From contig JAQISU010000119.1 in assembly GCA_029339505.1 (NCBI GenBank), positions 1,099,001 to 1,163,000 of the forward strand: a stretch of DNA of 64,000 nt, written 5' to 3'. Shown in pieces: positions 15,747 through 23,314 of this stretch (position 1 is its first letter; each line of letters begins with the position of its first letter). Both the position numbers and the translations under genes were made by a program. The DNA comes from Unio delphinus. Its lineage: Eukaryota; Mollusca; Bivalvia; Unionida; Unionidae. The notes under the pieces were generated by a model that did not search any database, was not told where the DNA came from, and saw nothing but the letters and a program-made list of their open reading frames with translations.

Positions 15747-16285
15747 TAGCCCAGCGTATGAGATATTCTTTAAAATGTGGCCCCAACCAGAACGGATCTG
15801 GTGTCCCTGTCAGTCGATCTGGAAACATGCTACACTATACCATTCGAATTGGATGTAGAAAGTCTTATCCAATCAAACATAAACTGCAGGGACTGACGTC
15901 TTACATTGTATCACTAACGTTGTCCGCATGGACTGACGTCTTACATGTAAGACTAAATGTGGTTCGAATCATCCCTACATAAGAGTTGTCTTTCACTGAG
16001 TACCTATCCCCATCAGTAATGACAGAGTTATCGTTTGTGCATCTGATTCCAAGTAATTAATCTTTTCACAGTCGTTTGAAAACTGATCTCAGCATTGAAT
16101 TTTGATTACTTTCCTGGTCATTTTTTAACGGATATTGTTCTAAGTTCCACATACATGGGATGCACTGGTTTATGACTCGTCAAAACGGAAATCCATAGTA
16201 TGTATAAAATCAATAAAGTAAATGTAGTGCAGTAATGGGCGCCCGCAGCATAGATCAAAGGGGGTCGCGTGACCGCTGCCCGGAA

Positions 16286-16287
<2 letters not shown>
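15747..16287. other. Host spacer without recognisable gene
   Basis: Non-coding DNA between the broken end of A3 and the AT microsatellite. A short duplicated string (GGACTGACGTCTTACAT) occurs at about 15890 and 15932. Nothing else is recognised. Confidence 0.5.

Positions 16288-16354
<67 letters not shown>
16288..16354. repeat. (AT)n microsatellite, insertion site of A2
   Basis: About 67 bp of alternating AT immediately precede the A2 TIR. DNA right of A2 (48266 on) continues with TATATAGATAGATAGATA, so A2 went into a simple repeat. TATAT at 16350-16354 and 48266-48270 fits a 5-bp target duplication but is ambiguous in such sequence. Confidence 0.8.
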
Positions 16355-16356
<2 letters not shown>

Positions 16357-16597
16357 CAGCAGAGAGGGTGAACCCTACAACGTTTTGAGACAAAATTTTG
16401 ATTGAAATCTTAAAACGAGCCTTCCTACGATCTCATTTTAACCAAAAAAAATACGATTTTAGACAAAAAATTGATTGGAATTTTAACGAGCCTTCCCTAC
16501 GAAATCTCATTTTAACTAAAAAAATGAAAACGGAGACTTTTACGATTTTTTAATTAATTTTGGTCGCAACTTGTTGTCATTCACCCTCTCTGCTGCT
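16355..16597. repeat. Terminal inverted repeat, left end of A2
   Basis: A 243-bp unit starting AGCAGCAGAGAGGGTGAA and ending TTCACCCTCTCTGCTGCT, with two tandem ~85-bp subrepeats. The similarity with A4 continues ~45 bp inward (GAACTTTCAGTTCTGG), so the full TIR is about 285 bp. Confidence 0.9.
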
Positions 16598-16644
16598 GAA
16601 CTTTCAGTTCTGGGTTAATAATTTTTTTTACGATGAAAATTCTT

Positions 16645-18012
16645 TTAGGACTTTACAAATAGACTAATCGCTAACACCTCCTCTTGTAGATCAATCAGAT
16701 TATTGGACTGGTCAGTGAGTTTGAAATTAATTCTGGTTAGCGAATCATTATGACACCGCATATAGACAGGATTAACCGGAGACTCAATTATTAAAAATCC
16801 TGGAGGGGTTATTGGTGCAAATGAGTATAGAATATATCCTTGCTGAGCTTGATTTGATCGTTCGAGATTAATTTGATAGCTTCCTTCAATAACATCGCAT
16901 ACTAAATTGAGCGCAATCACTGAGGATATATTCACGTTGAACGGAGCGATATGTCTGCCGCCACCGTCTGGGTCATTATTATGTTTGAGGATTTTTATTT
17001 CCTGTGATGCTGTTTTTTTCCATGCATCATTAATTATTTTAAAACCAACATCGATGGTGTCACTGAGAAGTTTTTTTAGTTCCGGTACATTATATCCTGG
17101 TAGTTTGAATGTCGGAATATCTTTGACGGGGATTTTATAGTCTATTGCAAATGTTGTTCTCGATGTGGGATTATCGTCATCTAATACCTCTTGAATAATT
17201 CGTAAATTAAATTTTTCCATATCGTCGATGATTTTGTTACATGTTTCTACAACACTGATAAATTCATCTCGGGTGAGAGAGCCGGATTTAAGAGATATTA
17301 ACAACAGTGAAAAATCATTATTCATTGCTTTGAAATTTTTAACGATTTTAGGTTCGTCAACAAAATAATGTCCCTGCAATGGTCCACCTTCCGCCCTATG
17401 TTCGTATCCTAACCCAAAAAAATCTATAGCTATACTATACTCTTCATAACTCTTTATTGGATTATCAGGTTTTATCCTGTCGGTGATATAATCAGTTTTT
17501 TGTGGTTCGGGTATATCAACGGTTTTTCCCCCGGGTGGTAATTCAGGCCATCCTAGTATGGTTCTAATAGAACTCTGATATATATCTACGACATATCCTT
17601 CTGTGCTTATTGCAATGGCAGATGATAGTGTTGGCTCATGAACCGTTATAGCTATTTTTGACTCTTTTCCAGTAATCGATTTTATTCTACGTTGCAATTC
17701 AGCATTGATTTGTTCAATTTGATATGACCCTGTTGGTATTGAAACGACGTTCCAGTCTGGAGTCCCGTCTTCTTTATTCTTATTCGCGAACACCATTGAA
17801 TTATTCGGTTGTTGACCACCAAATGATTTTGATCTGATATTAGGCCAACTGTGATACACTCGCAGTTTTGCTAGCGCTATCTCCTTCACGGGAACTGGGC
17901 TAGGGAAATTCACACTAAACTCGGGTTTCGTTGATGTTATTGATATCATACTTGTTTGTACTGGGTTCGTGTTCTCCACTATTCGTTGAAGTAATTCCAT
18001 CGGTGTTGTCAT
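16645..18012 (-). CDS. Penton-like minor capsid protein (A2, left arm)
   Basis: Predicted 455-aa protein, open in this arm. An N-terminal beta-rich part (PVKEIALAKLRVYHSWPNI, about residues 40-58; VSIPTGSYQIEQIN, ~89-102) and a C-terminal part with YSFAPITPPGFLIIESP and RINFKLTDQSNNLIDL follow the layout of penton/minor capsid proteins common in invertebrate Maverick-type elements. It stands first after the TIR. Its start region overlaps a local tandem duplication at 17950-18240. In the right arm the gene is broken by loss of one A at about 47544. Confidence 0.65.
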   Translation of the reverse strand: MTTPMELLQRIVENTNPVQTSMISITSTKPEFSVNFPSPVPVKEIALAKLRVYHSWPNIRSKSFGGQQPNNSMVFANKNKEDGTPDWNVVSIPTGSYQIEQINAELQRRIKSITGKESKIAITVHEPTLSSAIAISTEGYVVDIYQSSIRTILGWPELPPGGKTVDIPEPQKTDYITDRIKPDNPIKSYEEYSIAIDFFGLGYEHRAEGGPLQGHYFVDEPKIVKNFKAMNNDFSLLLISLKSGSLTRDEFISVVETCNKIIDDMEKFNLRIIQEVLDDDNPTSRTTFAIDYKIPVKDIPTFKLPGYNVPELKKLLSDTIDVGFKIINDAWKKTASQEIKILKHNNDPDGGGRHIAPFNVNISSVIALNLVCDVIEGSYQINLERSNQAQQGYILYSFAPITPPGFLIIESPVNPVYMRCHNDSLTRINFKLTDQSNNLIDLQEEVLAISLFVKS

Positions 18013-18240
18013 CGTTGATATACTGTTGTTGTCGCTCTAATTTTGACACCGCGGAATCATAAATACTGACCATCACTGAGAACTCACAATCTGGTATGGT
18101 TGATGTTATTGAGATCATTTTGGTTTTCGGGTTCGTGTTTTCCAATTCCATCGGTGTTGTCATTGTTATTATATTCATGTTGTCGCTCTAATTTCGATAT
18201 CGTGGAATCAAAAATACTGACCATCGCTGAGAATTCACTA
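17950..18240. repeat. ~150-bp tandem duplication at the penton/membrane gene junction
   Basis: The end of the membrane-protein gene (EFSxMVSI.DS..SKLERQ) and the start of the penton-like gene (MTTPMEL.....NTNP) occur twice in a row, giving a spare 87-codon frame at 17915-18178. The right arm has the same duplication (about 46385-46700), so it predates the palindrome. Confidence 0.75.
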
Positions 18241-18629
18241 TCTGATATAATCGTATTATCGAGTGACGATGATATCATCAATGATAATTGCGAGTACGCG
18301 GTTGATGCAATATGAAATTGAATTAAGTAATCCTGCAGTTTGCGTTGGCTGCATGATGATATCCTTTTTGTTATCCCGGTTGATATACCCGCGATTGTAG
18401 CCACCGCAGAAATGCAAATTGGAACTACGACCGGGGCAATCATTGTAACCGATGCAAGTATTATTCCGGCGCCAGCGAGAACGCTTGACACCGAGTACAT
18501 AGTAATATCGATTGCGGTGATTCTTCGTCGGTATTTTTTTATTTTTATTTGATACTCCTCGGCGAGGGTTTTGAGTCTAGTCTGATATTCTCTGACCTGA
18601 TCATAGCGACATTGCGTTGATGAAATCAT
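18084..18629 (-). CDS. Membrane protein with hydrophobic hairpin (A2, left arm)
   Basis: A 181-aa protein. A basic helical N-terminus (KIKKYRRRI) leads into two adjacent hydrophobic stretches (about residues 44-85: SSVLAGAGIILASVTMIAPV, VVPICISAVATIAGIS), likely a membrane hairpin. The C-terminal half contains SSSLDNTIISDSEFSAMVS. No function is known to me; similar proteins accompany fibre genes in related elements. It lies between the penton-like and fibre-like genes and is intact in both arms. Its upstream region contains palindromes AAACGCTAGCGTTT and AAATCCGAAGGATTT. Confidence 0.55.
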   Translation of the reverse strand: MISSTQCRYDQVREYQTRLKTLAEEYQIKIKKYRRRITAIDITMYSVSSVLAGAGIILASVTMIAPVVVPICISAVATIAGISTGITKRISSCSQRKLQDYLIQFHIASTAYSQLSLMISSSLDNTIISDSEFSAMVSIFDSTISKLERQHEYNNNDNTDGIGKHEPENQNDLNNINHTRL

Positions 18630-18640
18630 TTTTATTTTAA

Positions 18641-18654
18641 AAACGCTAGCGTTT
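18641..18654. repeat. Palindrome AAACGCTAGCGTTT, intergenic (A2, left arm)
   Basis: Exact 14-bp palindrome between the membrane and fibre-like genes, followed at 18664-18678 by a second palindrome AAATCCGAAGGATTT. The right arm has both at 45967-45980 and 45943-45957. Confidence 0.85.
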
Positions 18655-18692
18655 TCAATTGTGAAATCCGAAGGATTTTCTTTTCAATTTAG

Positions 18693-18971
18693 TTATTTAC
18701 TTAAATCCGCTACGAATTCCACATACCATGTTGTTGAAACCCTAACCAAATTTTTATCAGTAGCTATTAACGTGAACTGTTCAGTTGTATTCTTGTCGAT
18801 GATCGTTGAAATCGTATTATTGACCCCGGATGAACTCGACGATGAAATATTAAATTGAGTCGTTCTCACTATTGTTAATCGATAAATACCCTTAACGGTT
18901 GCAGTGATATCTAATTTGTTGTTTGTAGGTGTCCACTCAAATGATCCGTGTTGGATTGTGTATACTACATT
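18693..18971 (-). pseudogene. Fibre-like gene, 3' part, cut by element B (A2, left arm)
   Basis: C-terminal ~90 codons of the fibre-like gene that is uninterrupted at 45101-45928. The sequence stops at the TACATT target duplication (18966-18971) where element B begins. The product region is Thr/Ser-rich and beta-like, probably the distal globular domain. Confidence 0.9.
18966..18971. repeat. Target-site duplication TACATT, left copy
   Basis: The second copy is at 39201-39206. The empty site in the right arm (GTATACTACATTGTTGG, read on the opposite strand near 45650) has TACATT once. Confidence 0.95.
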
Positions 18972-19260
18972 AGTAGTTAATGGGGATACTTGAGCGTCAA
19001 TGGGAAAAGCCTATGTAAAACAGCTTGGGACACTCTAGCGTCAAGGGGAATTTAACATGGTGGGGACTATCTAGCGTCAAGGGGAATTTAACATGGTGGG
19101 ACTATCTAGCGTCAAGGGGAATTTTAACATGGGAACTATTTGGGACTATCTAGCGTCGAGAGGAATTGAACATGGTGGGACTATCTAGCGTCAAGGGGAA
19201 TGGTACATGGGAAATAGGATTGGTAAAAATGGCAGCAATGAAAGCTAATATCTTTTCGAG
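18972..19260. repeat. Left terminal inverted repeat of B
   Basis: A 289-bp repeat matched inversely by 38911-39200. It contains about five tandem ~35-bp units with core GACTATCTAGCGTCAAGGGG. Its inner edge (CTAATATCTTTTCGAG) includes the purine-rich box that follows the nearby histone-like hairpin, on both ends of B. Confidence 0.95.
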
Positions 19261-19270
19261 ATTTATGAGG

Positions 19271-19286
19271 GGTCCTAAAAAGGACC
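19271..19286 (-). promoter_or_regulatory. Histone-type 3' stem-loop 1 (element B)
   Basis: Read on minus: CCAAAGGTCCTTTTTAGGACC, a 6-bp stem with a UUUU loop, fitting GGYYYUUHUHARRRCC. It lies 20 nt after the stop of the 19307-19879 gene. CTCGAAAAGATA follows ~10 nt downstream (19251-19260 region), where histone genes have the downstream element that pairs with U7 RNA. Confidence 0.8.
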
Positions 19287-19306
19287 TTTGGATACTTCTT
19301 CTTCTT

Positions 19307-19879
19307 TTATTTTCTGACGTTGTTCCACCACCTTTTGATTTTACCAATGATTCCCGTTTTCTTCTTTTCGTCGGGAATCCAGTCAGGATGTCCCATTGCT
19401 CTAAACTTCACTTGTATCTTAATCCAATTATTATTTAATCTTTCAAAGTCCTCTTTCTTTTTTTGGTTTTCATTATCCTTTCTCTCCTTACTCCAGTTAT
19501 CTTTTATCTTCTTCACTTCTTCTAATCACTCCTTTCTCATCAGCTTGTCAGCTTTCTTGAGTGGGTCCAAACCATTTTGGACATAGGGGTACTCTGTCAA
19601 GATATTATCCAAAAAACACTTGACGTTGTCGACAATATCTATCACTTGGTTCAATGTCCCCACTCTAACATAGGGTGGGTTAATGCAGCCTCGTAACCTT
19701 TTGGCTTCTTCTTCTAGCATTCCTTCTAAGAGCTCCCTGGCTATTTTCAGTCTTTTTGCAAAGTCCAGGCTGTTCGAAAACGTCCATTTATGATGTAGTT
19801 TTTCCATTTCATATTCCCCGTCTAATATCCAGAAATAGCTGTGCCTTAAATTGTTGAATAAATTTGATGCTTTCGCCAT
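19307..19879 (-). pseudogene. Accessory gene 1 of B, in-frame TGA, unknown function
   Basis: A single frame of 190 codons with one TGA at 19526-19528, so either a 117-aa product or an inactivated longer gene. The N-terminal part is helical (LDFAKRLKIARELLEGMLEE); after the TGA the frame stays rich in Lys/Glu and ends KIKRWWNNVRK. No family recognised. It has its own TATA block (19925-19964), shared in sequence with the next two genes, and ends 20 nt before a histone-type stem-loop. The continued charged coding pattern after TGA suggests a nonsense change. Confidence 0.6.
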
Positions 19880-19924
19880 CTTCTATGGTTATTCCGTGGA
19901 ATGGTTCTAATGGCAGTCCTTGAG

Positions 19925-19964
19925 TATATATATCTTAAGCGCGGACGTGAAGGAAAACACCCCT
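19925..19964 (-). promoter_or_regulatory. Shared promoter block, copy 1 (element B)
   Basis: On plus the order is TATATATA (19925-19932), TTAAGCGCGGACGTGA and GGAAAACACCCC. Read on minus this is an upstream GGGGTGTTTTCC...CACGTCCGCGC block followed by a TATA box ~45 nt before the ATG at 19879. Nearly the same block precedes the genes at 21084 and 21916. Confidence 0.8.
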
Positions 19965-19984
19965 TACACTTACTTTTCATATTA

Positions 19985-20247
19985 TATACTATTCACAAGC
20001 CCTATTATATACTATCCAAAATCACACCCTATACTATCCACACACACACACACGAGGTAGTAGCCAAAACAAGCCCTATTATTTACTATCCAAAATCACA
20101 CCCTATACTATCCACACACACGGGGAAGCAGCCAAAACAAGTCCTATTATATACTATCCAAAATCACACCCTATACTATCCACACACACGGGGAAGCAGC
20201 CAAAACAAATCCTATCATTTACTATCCAAAATCACACCCTATACTAT

Positions 20248-20315
<68 letters not shown>

Positions 20316-20440
20316 GGAATCAGCCAAAACACGCGCAATTATTTACTATCCAAAATCACACTCTATACTAACCACACACACGGGGAAGCAGCCAAAACAC
20401 ACGCAATTATTTACTATCCAAAATCACAACATATACCATC
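19985..20440. repeat. Tandem ~70-bp repeats and (CA)n upstream of accessory gene 1
   Basis: Five to six imperfect units contain ACTATCCAAAATCACACC and CTATACTATCCACACACA, with GGGGAAGCAGCCAAAACA between them; one unit has a long (CA)n tract. It lies between accessory genes 1 and 2. The open frame across it is a repeat artefact. Confidence 0.8.
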
Positions 20441-20527
20441 TAAACAGAGTCAGTGTTTATAATCACACTACTCCTCTCTCATACTCATTGGCAATTGACA
20501 TTGTATTTCTTTTCTAGTTATTTGGGT

Positions 20528-20543
20528 AGCCCTGAGAAGGGCT
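20528..20543 (-). promoter_or_regulatory. Histone-type 3' stem-loop 2 (element B)
   Basis: Read on minus: AAACAGCCCTTCTCAGGGCT then ACCCA, the exact 3' flank of many histone stem-loops. The loop UCUC fits UHUH; the base pair at the foot is A-U instead of G-C. It lies 28 nt after the stop at 20572. AGAAAAGAAAT follows ~12 nt downstream. Confidence 0.85.
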
Positions 20544-20571
20544 GTTTTTTTAAACTTCAAAATGCACCTGG

Positions 20572-21084
20572 CTAATGCTGACATCTCCCAGGTCTAGCCC
20601 CACACACACATCGTCTACTCCAGTCGTTCTCCCAATTCACTCTTGTGATTGGGAGTGTAGCCCAATTCACTCTGGCGATTTGGGGTACAAAGGTAGTGGC
20701 TTCAATATCCCAATCTTCTGTTTGAGGGATAGTGAAAGCCTCTTCATATCTTCGCCTATTCCGCAACTGTCGTTGTTGCGGCTGAGGCTGTGGTTGTTGC
20801 GGCTGAGGTTGTGTTTGTTGCGGTGGGGTTTGTGTCTGTAGTGGACGAACTGGTTCTGGTGGTGAAGGCGTCCTCACCATAGGCGTGACTTGACTTGTTT
20901 GTCTCATCATACGGTGAGGCAAGATAGGTCTTCTCTTCTCCTCCTCTTCTTTCCTTTTTCTTTCCTCCTCTTCTTTTTCAATCCTAGTCTGTTCTTCTTT
21001 GGCTTCCATAACCAGTTCGTCCAGGAGACGCCTAGCATTCTCCAAGTGCATCTGAAGTTCCCTCAATTTCTCTACTCTACTCAT
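20572..21084 (-). CDS. Accessory gene 2 of B: coiled-coil, Pro/Gln-rich protein
   Basis: A 170-aa protein. An N-terminal coiled coil (RELQMHLENARRLLDELVME) runs into a Glu/Lys/Arg stretch, then a Pro-Gln-rich linker (about residues 80-105) and a C-terminal WDIEATTFVP...VNW...VNW region ending CVCGARPGRCQH. No known family; a regulatory or adaptor role is only a guess. The gene has its own TATA and shared upstream block at 21136-21177, and a histone-type stem-loop 28 nt after its stop. Confidence 0.65.
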   Translation of the reverse strand: MSRVEKLRELQMHLENARRLLDELVMEAKEEQTRIEKEEEERKRKEEEEKRRPILPHRMMRQTSQVTPMVRTPSPPEPVRPLQTQTPPQQTQPQPQQPQPQPQQRQLRNRRRYEEAFTIPQTEDWDIEATTFVPQIARVNWATLPITRVNWENDWSRRCVCGARPGRCQH

Positions 21085-21135
21085 CTTTTGTGTTGATGCG
21101 TCAACGATAGGTAGCCAGACTGACGAGTGCTTCTT

Positions 21136-21177
21136 TATATATATAGTTCAAGCGCGGACGTGATGGAAAACACCCCC
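21136..21177 (-). promoter_or_regulatory. Shared promoter block, copy 2 (element B)
   Basis: TATATATATA at 21136-21145, then TTCAAGCGCGGACGTGATGG and AAAACACCCC. It differs from copy 1 at only a few positions and lies ~50 nt before the ATG at 21084. Confidence 0.85.
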
Positions 21178-21484
21178 TAGATCCCAAAAACTTACATTAT
21201 CTCTATCATTACCAAAACACACCCTTACGTTCCAAAAAATTACATTATTCCCATCATTACCAAAAAGGCATGCGGACTTAAAAGAAAACACTCACTCACT
21301 TTTTACTTGACTCGTATCCATTATACATTGAACAAGTTTTTTTGAAAAATACCTTGTGCTTATAGACGCACTTCCAACAAAAGTAAAAAGAGACGGTGAT
21401 TATAGACTCACTTCTATTTTTTTTCTAACTTCCTTGCATACCATGAGCAAATTGAATGATTAATTCTTTTCGAGAATATTGGGT

Positions 21485-21500
21485 AGCCCTGAAAAGGGCT
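21485..21500 (-). promoter_or_regulatory. Histone-type 3' stem-loop 3 (element B)
   Basis: Read on minus: AACAGCCCTTTTCAGGGCT then ACCCA. The loop is the canonical UUUC. It lies 38 nt after the stop at 21539. CTCGAAAAGAATTA follows at about 12 nt (plus 21463-21474). Confidence 0.85.
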
Positions 21501-21538
21501 GTTTTTTTTTTGTTTGTACGAGGAAGGATGACAATCTT

Positions 21539-21916
21539 TTATCGTCTAAGATTGCGTCCTCGTCTGGCAACAGGATAGGGTCTACTTCTTCGGAAAGAGA
21601 AAGAGAACTCTTTCGTGTCCACACGACAGTCTACAAAACTTCTGTCTGGTTCCTGCTGATGTTGTTGTTGTTGCTGCTGCTGCTGTTGCTGCTGCTGTTG
21701 TTCTCTCTGCTCTCTCTGCTGTTTCAGAAGGCGATACTTCTCAGTCCATTCTTCTTTCTCTTTCTGAATTTCTTCTCTGAAGAGTCCTTCTATGATGTCT
21801 TCTGTTACTTGTAACATTCTCACATTCTCGATCTCTTCAGGCTTTGACATCAGATTGTGTCTGATACGATGTAGAGTGACGTAAGCTTCGTTCAGCTTAG
21901 CTAGTTTTGAATACAT
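21539..21916 (-). CDS. Accessory gene 3 of B: coiled-coil, polyQ protein
   Basis: A 125-aa protein if translation starts at 21916 (MYSKLAKLNE), which lies ~55 nt after the TATA of promoter copy 3; the frame is open further upstream but crosses the promoter. An N-terminal helical part and a Lys/Glu/Arg coiled coil are followed by a poly-Gln tract encoded by CAG/CAA codons (about 21655-21715), and the end is basic (RRSRPYPVARRGRNLRR), possibly a nuclear signal. The general layout resembles accessory gene 2, though sequence similarity is weak. It ends before a histone-type stem-loop. Confidence 0.6.
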   Translation of the reverse strand: MYSKLAKLNEAYVTLHRIRHNLMSKPEEIENVRMLQVTEDIIEGLFREEIQKEKEEWTEKYRLLKQQREQREQQQQQQQQQQQQQHQQEPDRSFVDCRVDTKEFSFSFRRSRPYPVARRGRNLRR

Positions 21917-21970
21917 CTTCGTAGGAGGATGAGTCAAACAATGGATGGCCAGACTGGAGACTACCCCTGC

Positions 21971-22010
21971 TTTATATGGTTCAAGCGCGGACGTGATGGA
22001 AAACACCCCT
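21971..22010 (-). promoter_or_regulatory. Shared promoter block, copy 3 (element B)
   Basis: TTTATATGG at 21971-21979, then TTCAAGCGCGGACGTGATGG and AAAACACCCC. The third copy of the block before a small gene with a histone-type 3' end. Confidence 0.85.
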
Positions 22011-22129
22011 TGACGGTTTAGGGTTTGGAAACATTGAGATAGTTTGATGTGAGGGATAGAAAGAAGAGTCAAAGAACATTTATATGAATAAAAATGTAAA
22101 ACAAATGACAGACGCATTGGTTTCAAAAC

Positions 22130-22210
22130 ACAACATTTTTATTCAAAACACAACATTTTTTCAACTAACAAACATTTTTTCAAATAACAAACATTTTTTC
22201 AAATAACACT
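22130..22210. repeat. Short tandem repeat at the 3' edge of the core cluster
   Basis: Units of ~18-20 bp with core AACAAACATTTTTTCAAAT occur four times between accessory gene 3 and the protease gene. On the minus strand they follow the protease stop and may form the 3' UTR of the core transcripts. Confidence 0.6.
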
Positions 22211-22216
22211 AATACA

Positions 22217-22774
22217 TTATCTTTGACATGGTTGACAACGTTGCGAATTAAAGTGAGATTTCCACTGTTGGAAGTCATTAGGCCATTGATGTACACTACG
22301 TTTCCTAGCTAAAGACAACAGATAGCTATAATGGTCACAAAACCATCGATCTACTTTGTCATCGTTTCGAGACGAATGACGATCAAAATAAGTCACTAAA
22401 TGTTCTAAAGAATATCCAAGACTACGATGATGCAGATAATAGACACAATATTGTCCACACACCATAGAATCTGTGCTTTGTAATTTCACATTATTGAATC
22501 GTGTCGTCTGGGCATTTCTTCTCATAAAGTCAATGATATCATCTTCGAAAGGGGGCAATCCATACGAATCAAAATACTCCACACAACCCTCTTGAGGAAA
22601 GTAGACAGCTACCCAGTGAGTTCCTGGAAGATGACTGTCATCTGTGTTGATGACATAAGCTTGATTCTCTTGAGGTTTGCGATGAGGTAGTTCATCTTTA
22701 GCACACACGACAGGATTCCAAGAAGCAGTGTACGAACTACGGTTCAAAAGATAATAAAGTTCCCTGGTATCCAT
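22217..22774 (-). CDS. Adenain-like cysteine protease (element B)
   Basis: Predicted 185-aa maturation protease. The triad is visible as His53 (GTHWVAVYF), Asp69 (EYFDSYGLPP) and Cys106 (SMVCGQYCVYY), closely matching adenain and Maverick proteases in spacing. It is the most downstream gene of the minus-strand core block and next to the capsid region. Intact. Confidence 0.93.
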   Translation of the reverse strand: MDTRELYYLLNRSSYTASWNPVVCAKDELPHRKPQENQAYVINTDDSHLPGTHWVAVYFPQEGCVEYFDSYGLPPFEDDIIDFMRRNAQTTRFNNVKLQSTDSMVCGQYCVYYLHHRSLGYSLEHLVTYFDRHSSRNDDKVDRWFCDHYSYLLSLARKRSVHQWPNDFQQWKSHFNSQRCQPCQR

Positions 22775-22811
22775 TTGTTTCTTGTGTAGCCTTGTTTTTT
22801 TCCCTTTTTTT

Positions 22812-23309
22812 TCACAGATGATGATAAGTCATCAATTCGATCCAGACTTTTTGCTTGAAAAGGTCTGACAAGTAACTGATGGTTTGCTTCGTCTCTTTAC
22901 TCTTGGCTAAGAGAGTTTCGATGCGATCAATTTCTCGAGCAAACAATGGAGGAGAGGAATGATCACGTAAGCCTTTATACCACTGATGTAACACGTCTTC
23001 TTCTGAGATGAGACTCCAAGCTTCGTTCAGATAATTGTCCAATTTTTCTTCTTTACTCATCATCATACATTTATCGTGTTTAATTTGACTGGGATGATCG
23101 ATTTGACATCCATAACAATCTATTTTAATCATGTCTCTCATTTTATCTTCCAAGTGTTGTGCAAAACAAGACACTAACTGTTGTTCTTGTTCTGGCCATC
23201 TGGATTGCATGATCACTACCTCTTCTTTTTGGTCTTGGGGATCTGCTTTTTCTGACACCTTCCATTCTATGGATTCTTCACTATTCAAAGAAGGACAAGG
23301 GTCTTCCAT
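22812..23309 (-). CDS. Conserved 165-aa protein with CYGCQIDHPSQ motif (element B)
   Basis: A 165-aa protein with a central motif (DCYGCQIDHPSQIKHDKC, about residues 73-90) that I know from uncharacterised proteins linked to Maverick/adintovirus-type elements; the Cys/His pattern may bind zinc. Helical N- and C-terminal parts. It lies between the protease and capsid genes. Function unknown. Intact. Confidence 0.6.
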   Translation of the reverse strand: MEDPCPSLNSEESIEWKVSEKADPQDQKEEVVIMQSRWPEQEQQLVSCFAQHLEDKMRDMIKIDCYGCQIDHPSQIKHDKCMMMSKEEKLDNYLNEAWSLISEEDVLHQWYKGLRDHSSPPLFAREIDRIETLLAKSKETKQTISYLSDLFKQKVWIELMTYHHL

Positions 23310-23314
23310 AGTGT

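Noticed and set aside
16118..16393. Open frame of ~90 codons across the AT repeat
   Set aside because: It is mostly poly Ile-Tyr from (AT)n and runs into the A2 TIR.
19901..20371. Long plus-strand open frame of 156 codons
   Set aside because: It is made of tandem repeats and (CA)n in the upstream region of accessory gene 1; no promoter or coding pattern.
20528..21500. GC-rich hairpins followed by T runs as bacterial-type terminators
   Set aside because: On the strand of the upstream genes the T run becomes an A run before the stem, so the layout does not fit; histone-type stem-loop plus purine box fits better.
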